Assembly (NCBI GenBank): GCA_002336725.1
Contig: DDEO01000103.1
Span: 1-8,899, forward strand
Reading direction: 5' to 3'
DNA from: Bacteroidetes bacterium UBA1952
GTDB taxonomy: Bacteria; Bacteroidota; Bacteroidia; Chitinophagales; Chitinophagaceae
DNA: 8,899 nucleotides
In this document: positions 6,646-8,899 of the stretch, one piece after another
Position numbering within the stretch: the stretch's first letter is position 1
How the letters are laid out: each line of letters starts with the position of its first letter
Position numbers and translations under genes: made by a program
Notes under the pieces: model-generated
Told to the model about the DNA's origin: nothing
Database searches by the model: none
What the model saw: the letters and a program-made list of their open reading frames with translations, nothing else

Positions 6646-6693
6646 AAAAAGGTATTTTTCAGAAAGAAGAGGGAGGAAGAAAGGGAGCGGCGC

Positions 6694-7473
6694 TTAACGC
6701 TGTTCCGGCTGCAAAGATGCGCCGCGCGGCGCGAGCAGCGAGAGAACGGCATAGAGCAGGATGGCAAACAGCAGCGTGCCGGCTTTGAGGAAAGGAAGGG
6801 CAATCAGCGTGGCCACTATCAGCACGTAGGCCGGCCAGCCTTTTGACGGTTTTTTGAGGTGTTCTGCCGGTTTAAAGAAATGGATTCCGGAAACCATCAG
6901 ATAGCTTAGCAGGCCAATGAGCAGATACAGCACCCACGGACGCATCAGGGCGTTGGCGAGCGCCGTGGGGCCATAGATGCTCACCAGTGGCAGCGCAGCC
7001 ACGGCCAGTCCGGCGGCAGGCGTGGGCATTCCCGTAAAGCCCGATTGCGGCGGCGCATTGTTGAACCTTGCCAGACGAAGGGCGGCAAAAACGGCCGGCA
7101 GAAAGGCCGGTGCTGTTGCCCAGAGGCTGATGTCCATCGCTTCGGGCTGTCGCATCAGGGCCGTCCAGAGCATTTTGAAGAGCATCATCGAGGGTGCCAC
7201 GCCAAAGGAGACCACATCGGCCAACGAGTCGAGGTCTTTGCCAATGGGGCTGCTTACGCGCAGGGCGCGGGCCGCCGCGCCGTCGAGCAGGTCGAAGAAG
7301 GCAGCGGCGAAGATAAACAGCGTGCCGATCCACGGTTGCTCTATGGCAGGCACTTCTATAAAATGTTCGTAATCGGCGGTAACGCTGAAGTTTTGCGCAC
7401 CCAATACCATTGCGATGGCACAGCAGCCGCAGAACAGATTGGCAAGAGTTAGCAGATTGGGGAGATGGCGCAT
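6694..7473 (-). CDS. pssA: CDP-diacylglycerol-serine O-phosphatidyltransferase
   Basis: This membrane enzyme joins CDP-diacylglycerol and serine to give phosphatidylserine, precursor of phosphatidylethanolamine. The 259-residue product carries the complete CDP-alcohol phosphatidyltransferase signature: D61-x2-D64-G65-x2-A68-R69-x8-G78-x3-D82-x3-D86. The N-terminus MRHLPNLLTLANLFCGCCAI and the RLARFN motif (133-138) followed by FTGMPTPAAG (146-155) are typical of the integral-membrane (type II) PssA rather than a phosphatidylglycerophosphate synthase. Several hydrophobic segments follow (about 121-135, 155-170, 180-199, 214-230, 231-247). The ATG at 7471-7473 was chosen over an in-frame ATG at 7531-7533, because the first 20 codons of the longer form match nothing in the family and would cover the promoter-like box. 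TTCCGGAA at 6885-6892 encodes V-S-G-I. Confidence 0.95.
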   Translation of the reverse strand: MRHLPNLLTLANLFCGCCAIAMVLGAQNFSVTADYEHFIEVPAIEQPWIGTLFIFAAAFFDLLDGAAARALRVSSPIGKDLDSLADVVSFGVAPSMMLFKMLWTALMRQPEAMDISLWATAPAFLPAVFAALRLARFNNAPPQSGFTGMPTPAAGLAVAALPLVSIYGPTALANALMRPWVLYLLIGLLSYLMVSGIHFFKPAEHLKKPSKGWPAYVLIVATLIALPFLKAGTLLFAILLYAVLSLLAPRGASLQPEQR

Positions 7474-7482
7474 GAGAGGGGC

Positions 7483-7490
7483 CAAAATTA
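7483..7490 (-). promoter_or_regulatory. Possible -7 box for pssA
   Basis: On the minus strand TAATTTTG matches the Bacteroidota -7 consensus TAnnTTTG exactly. It ends nine bases before the pssA ATG, so a transcript would have almost no leader. No clear TTG was found at the -33 spacing, so the call is tentative. Confidence 0.4.
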
Positions 7491-7521
7491 AAGCAGAAAG
7501 CCGCCTGTCGCCGGAACGGTT

Positions 7522-7529
7522 TTCCGGAA
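7522..7529. repeat. TTCCGGAA palindrome upstream of pssA
   Basis: A copy of the iterated palindrome, preceded by T on the plus strand but followed by G, so one base short of the full 10-mer. It lies 49-56 bases upstream of the pssA start and about 30 bases upstream of the possible -7 box. Confidence 0.75.
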
Positions 7530-7592
7530 GCAATCTGCCGGTCGTGGCTTTGGAAGGAAATTCCTTGCGGGCAGGAGCGTGTCCTACATCAG

Positions 7593-7629
7593 AAAAAGCC
7601 CTTACCAGACAAGTGGTTAAGGGCTTTTT
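7593..7629 (-). terminator. Intrinsic terminator of the response regulator gene
   Basis: AAAAAGCCCTTA (7593-7604) and TAAGGGCTTTTT (7618-7629) pair over 12 bp. Two further C-G pairs across a bulged base and a flanking TCAG/CTGA pairing extend the structure. On the minus strand the stem ends in five T residues, about 20 bases after the regulator's stop codon. It separates the regulator from the pssA run. Confidence 0.9.
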
Positions 7630-7649
7630 CCTGAAAACAGAGGCGTTAT

Positions 7650-8363
7650 TTAGCTCGCCTTGGGTTCCGGAACAACGAGGCGGAAACCGTTGCCGTGGAT
7701 GTTCACGATTTCTACCGTCGGGTCGAGGCGCAGGTATTTGCGCAGTTTGGCGATATAAACGTCCATCGAGCGGCCGTTGAAATAGGTGTCAGATCCCCAG
7801 ATGCGTTTCAGGGCAGATTCGCGGGGCAGCAGGTCGTTTTTGTATTCGGCCAGCATCGTCAGCAGCTCGCTTTCCTTGGGCGAAAGGGTGAAGCTCTCGC
7901 CGCCGATTTGGAGATTGCGCAGGCGGGAGTTGAATTTGAAATTGCCCAGGTTCCACTCCGTTACGGCGTGTTTTTTCTCTTCCAGCTCATTGTTGCGCTT
8001 CAGCACCACCCGGATTTTATGGAGCAGGATTTCCGAGTCGAAAGGCTTGGTGATGTAGTCGTCAGCGCCCAGTTTGTATCCGCGCATGATGTCTTCCTTC
8101 ATGCCTCTGGCCGACAGGAAGAAGAGCGGAACGTCGGGGTCCACATTGCGGATTTCCTCGGCCAGCGTGAAGCCGTCCATATTGGGCATCATCACATCGA
8201 GCAGGCAGATGTCAAATTTTTTGCGGCGGAAGGCAGCCAGCCCCAGAATGCCGTCGCGGGCGAGTTCTACTTCATAGTCGTTCAGCTCTAAGTAGTTTTT
8301 GAGTACCTGTCCCAAAGAAGCGTCGTCTTCTACGAGCAGAATCTGGTTTTTTTCGTTTTCCAT
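7650..8363 (-). CDS. OmpR-family response regulator (RprY-like)
   Basis: A 237-residue two-component response regulator. The receiver domain (about 7-122) has the acidic pocket E12, D13, D14, the phosphoacceptor D56 in LLDVMMPNMDGF, S84 and K106 in ITKPFD, with Y103. The OmpR/PhoB-type winged-helix domain (about 138-232) ends in RSMDVYIAKLRKYL (198-211; recognition helix) and IVNIHGNGFRLVV (219-231). The whole length closely resembles Bacteroides RprY, including KESELL and NGRSMDVYI. It presumably binds DNA as a dimer after phosphorylation. No histidine kinase gene is next to it, at least within 536 bases upstream. The ATG is at 8361-8363. It is flanked by a promoter-like pair upstream and a terminator downstream, so probably monocistronic. 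TTCCGGAA at 7665-7672 encodes V-P-E near the C-terminus. Confidence 0.95.
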   Translation of the reverse strand: MENEKNQILLVEDDASLGQVLKNYLELNDYEVELARDGILGLAAFRRKKFDICLLDVMMPNMDGFTLAEEIRNVDPDVPLFFLSARGMKEDIMRGYKLGADDYITKPFDSEILLHKIRVVLKRNNELEEKKHAVTEWNLGNFKFNSRLRNLQIGGESFTLSPKESELLTMLAEYKNDLLPRESALKRIWGSDTYFNGRSMDVYIAKLRKYLRLDPTVEIVNIHGNGFRLVVPEPKAS

Positions 8364-8394
8364 AAGAGTTGGAGATGCGTGTTAAAGTTGGAAA

Positions 8395-8425
8395 CAAATA
8401 AAGGCTGGAAATTCCCAAAAATCAA
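8395..8425 (-). promoter_or_regulatory. Possible promoter of the response regulator
   Basis: On the minus strand TTG (8423-8425) and TTTATTTG (8395-8402) are separated by 20 bases, close to the Bacteroidota layout of TTTG, about 19-21 bases, TAnnTTTG. The -7 box has a mismatch at its second base. The implied leader is about 30 bases. A TTTCCGGAAA copy sits seven bases upstream of the TTG. Confidence 0.4.
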
Positions 8426-8431
8426 GCCCGT

Positions 8432-8441
8432 TTTCCGGAAA
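8432..8441. repeat. TTTCCGGAAA palindrome upstream of the response regulator
   Basis: A full 10-bp copy of the iterated palindrome, 69-78 bases upstream of the regulator's ATG and next to the possible -33 box. Confidence 0.8.
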
Positions 8442-8453
8442 TCGGTCAGGCCC

Positions 8454-8501
8454 GCGCGGTAACTGCCCCGGCCCCGCTGCCTGCAAGTTACTCTTCCGCG
8501 C
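8454..8501. other. Long GC-rich interrupted hairpin
   Basis: GCGCGG (8454-8459) pairs with CCGCGC (8496-8501), and TAACT (8460-8464) with AGTTA (8486-8490). A one-sided five-base bulge CTCTT (8491-8495) and a 21-base GC-rich loop complete it. No U-tract follows on either strand. It may be part of an upstream untranslated RNA or a DNA-level site; no riboswitch family is recognised. Confidence 0.45.
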
Positions 8502-8601
8502 CGGTCGGAAGCCATTTTGAGAATCGCTCTTTTAAAAAATCCTAAAAAAACAGGCCCTCTTTTTCATTTTTTGCTGGAATTCGGCATCCGTCGCCCCTTA
8601 A

Positions 8602-8616
8602 TCCCCCAAAGGGGGA
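8602..8616. repeat. TCCCCC-AAA-GGGGGA palindrome
   Basis: Six-base arms around AAA, followed five bases later by another CCCCC (8621-8625). Similar C-run/G-run repeats occur between genes in Bacteroidota, from memory. Function unknown. Confidence 0.6.
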
Positions 8617-8684
8617 AACTCCCCCGCGACTACCCCATCAATCTTCATAACTCTTGATGAATGCGCCTCTTGACGCGTTCCTAC

Positions 8685-8741
8685 ATGGCGGCGGAGCCTG
8701 TGCCGCTGAAAAGCGGTAAGCCGCCATCTCCACAACACAGA
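8685..8741 (+). repeat. Dispersed repeat, GC-rich nested hairpin, right copy
   Basis: This is the exact reverse complement of 3254-3310. Outer stem ATGGCGGC (8685-8692) pairs with GCCGCCAT (8720-8727). The inner stem CCGCT (8703-8707) pairs with AGCGG (8712-8716) around GAAA, a GNRA-type tetraloop. It overlaps by eight bases the second hairpin unit at 8734-8783, showing that the two are modules of one element. Confidence 0.93.
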
Positions 8742-8783
8742 TAATCGAGATTGCGGGTCAGGCCCGCAATGACGTGTGCTGAA
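8734..8783 (+). repeat. Dispersed repeat, ATTGCGGG hairpin unit, right copy
   Basis: It matches window bases 1-50 in the same orientation at 49 of 50 positions. The hairpin core is 8750-8770. Similarity to the left copy resumes after a short unrelated stretch (8793-8817 against 62-85). Confidence 0.92.
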
Positions 8784-8822
8784 TGAGTGCTGGGAAATGT
8801 AAGGCGTACTCGTTTTTTCACA

Positions 8823-8899
8823 TACGTCATCCCGCATACGTCATCCGGCGCACGTCTTTCCGCGTACGTAATCCGGCGTACGTCTTCCTGCGTACGTAA
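8823..8899 (+). repeat. 14-bp TACGT tandem repeat array, runs off the window
   Basis: Five units of 14 bases plus a half unit: TACGTCATCCCGCA, TACGTCATCCGGCG, CACGTCTTTCCGCG, TACGTAATCCGGCG, TACGTCTTCCTGCG, then TACGTAA at the edge. The first five bases are nearly constant and the rest varies. A single matching unit lies inverted at 3313-3328. There are no spacers, so it is not a CRISPR array. The true length is not visible. Confidence 0.85.

Larger units (their letters stand above)
8364..8899. other. 536-base intergenic region, promoter side plus repeats
   Basis: No convincing gene lies here. From left to right it holds a promoter-like pair, a full TTTCCGGAAA, a long GC-rich hairpin, an A+T-rich stretch (8520-8575), a C5-AAA-G5 palindrome, the composite dispersed repeat and a 14-bp tandem array that runs off the window. 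Confidence 0.75.

Noticed and set aside
7474..7533. Longer start for pssA at 7533
   Set aside because: The extra 20 residues are not typical of the family and would cover the promoter-like TAATTTTG box.
7695..8291. Plus-strand open frame of about 198 codons
   Set aside because: It is antisense to the response regulator, which is complete and recognised.
8823..8899. CRISPR array
   Set aside because: The 14-bp units are contiguous with no spacers of constant length and no cas gene is present.

Overview
The window looks like a chromosomal segment of a member of the Bacteroidota, possibly of the Saprospiria/Chitinophagia type; that finer placement is a guess. The reasons are the mix of protein families (an RprY-like OmpR-family regulator, a DUF4142 lipoprotein, a separate PurS), the absence of Shine-Dalgarno sequences before start codons, a few boxes resembling the Bacteroidota promoter (TTG about 20 bases before TAnnTTTG), and intergenic repeats of a kind common in that phylum. 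Base composition is a little over half G+C by eye. All nine convincing genes lie on the minus strand. No tRNA, rRNA, CRISPR array, transposase or phage gene was seen.

Read in the direction of transcription (right to left), the first gene is an OmpR-family response regulator (7650-8363) with its own promoter-like boxes and a strong terminator (7593-7629). Next comes a four-gene run on one strand with gaps of 48, 63 and 109 bases: phosphatidylserine synthase (pssA, 6694-7473), the PurS subunit of FGAM synthase (6400-6645), a secreted protein of unknown function (5557-6336) and an MdlA/YheI-like ABC exporter (3654-5447). A 549-base gap without a convincing gene (3105-3653) carries dispersed repeats. 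It is followed by a DUF72 protein (2109-3104) and a DUF4142 lipoprotein (1457-2053), which end at a perfect 13-bp-stem terminator (1403-1438). The last pair is a small GNAT-like acetyltransferase (974-1273) and mazG (194-958), 15 bases apart and probably co-transcribed. The genes are mostly housekeeping (membrane lipid synthesis, purine synthesis, nucleotide sanitation, export, signalling); no pathway joins them all.

The strongest unexplained signal is a short palindrome. TTCCGGAA occurs 13 times in 8.9 kb, about 0.14 expected by chance, and six copies are the full TTTCCGGAAA. Eight copies are inside genes, in all three reading frames. Five are intergenic, all 48-97 bases upstream of a start codon, and two of these are fused head to tail at 1351-1370. 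This resembles a highly iterated palindrome or an uptake/marker sequence, although a regulator-binding role for the upstream copies is also possible.

The second signal is a family of composite intergenic repeats at the left edge, in the 3.25-3.42 kb gap and at the right edge. It combines a GC-rich nested hairpin (57 bp identical between 3254-3310 and 8685-8741, inverted), a second hairpin with ATTGCGGG/CCCGCAAT arms (three copies), and a 14-bp tandem repeat (8823-8899). The same element bounds the window on both sides.
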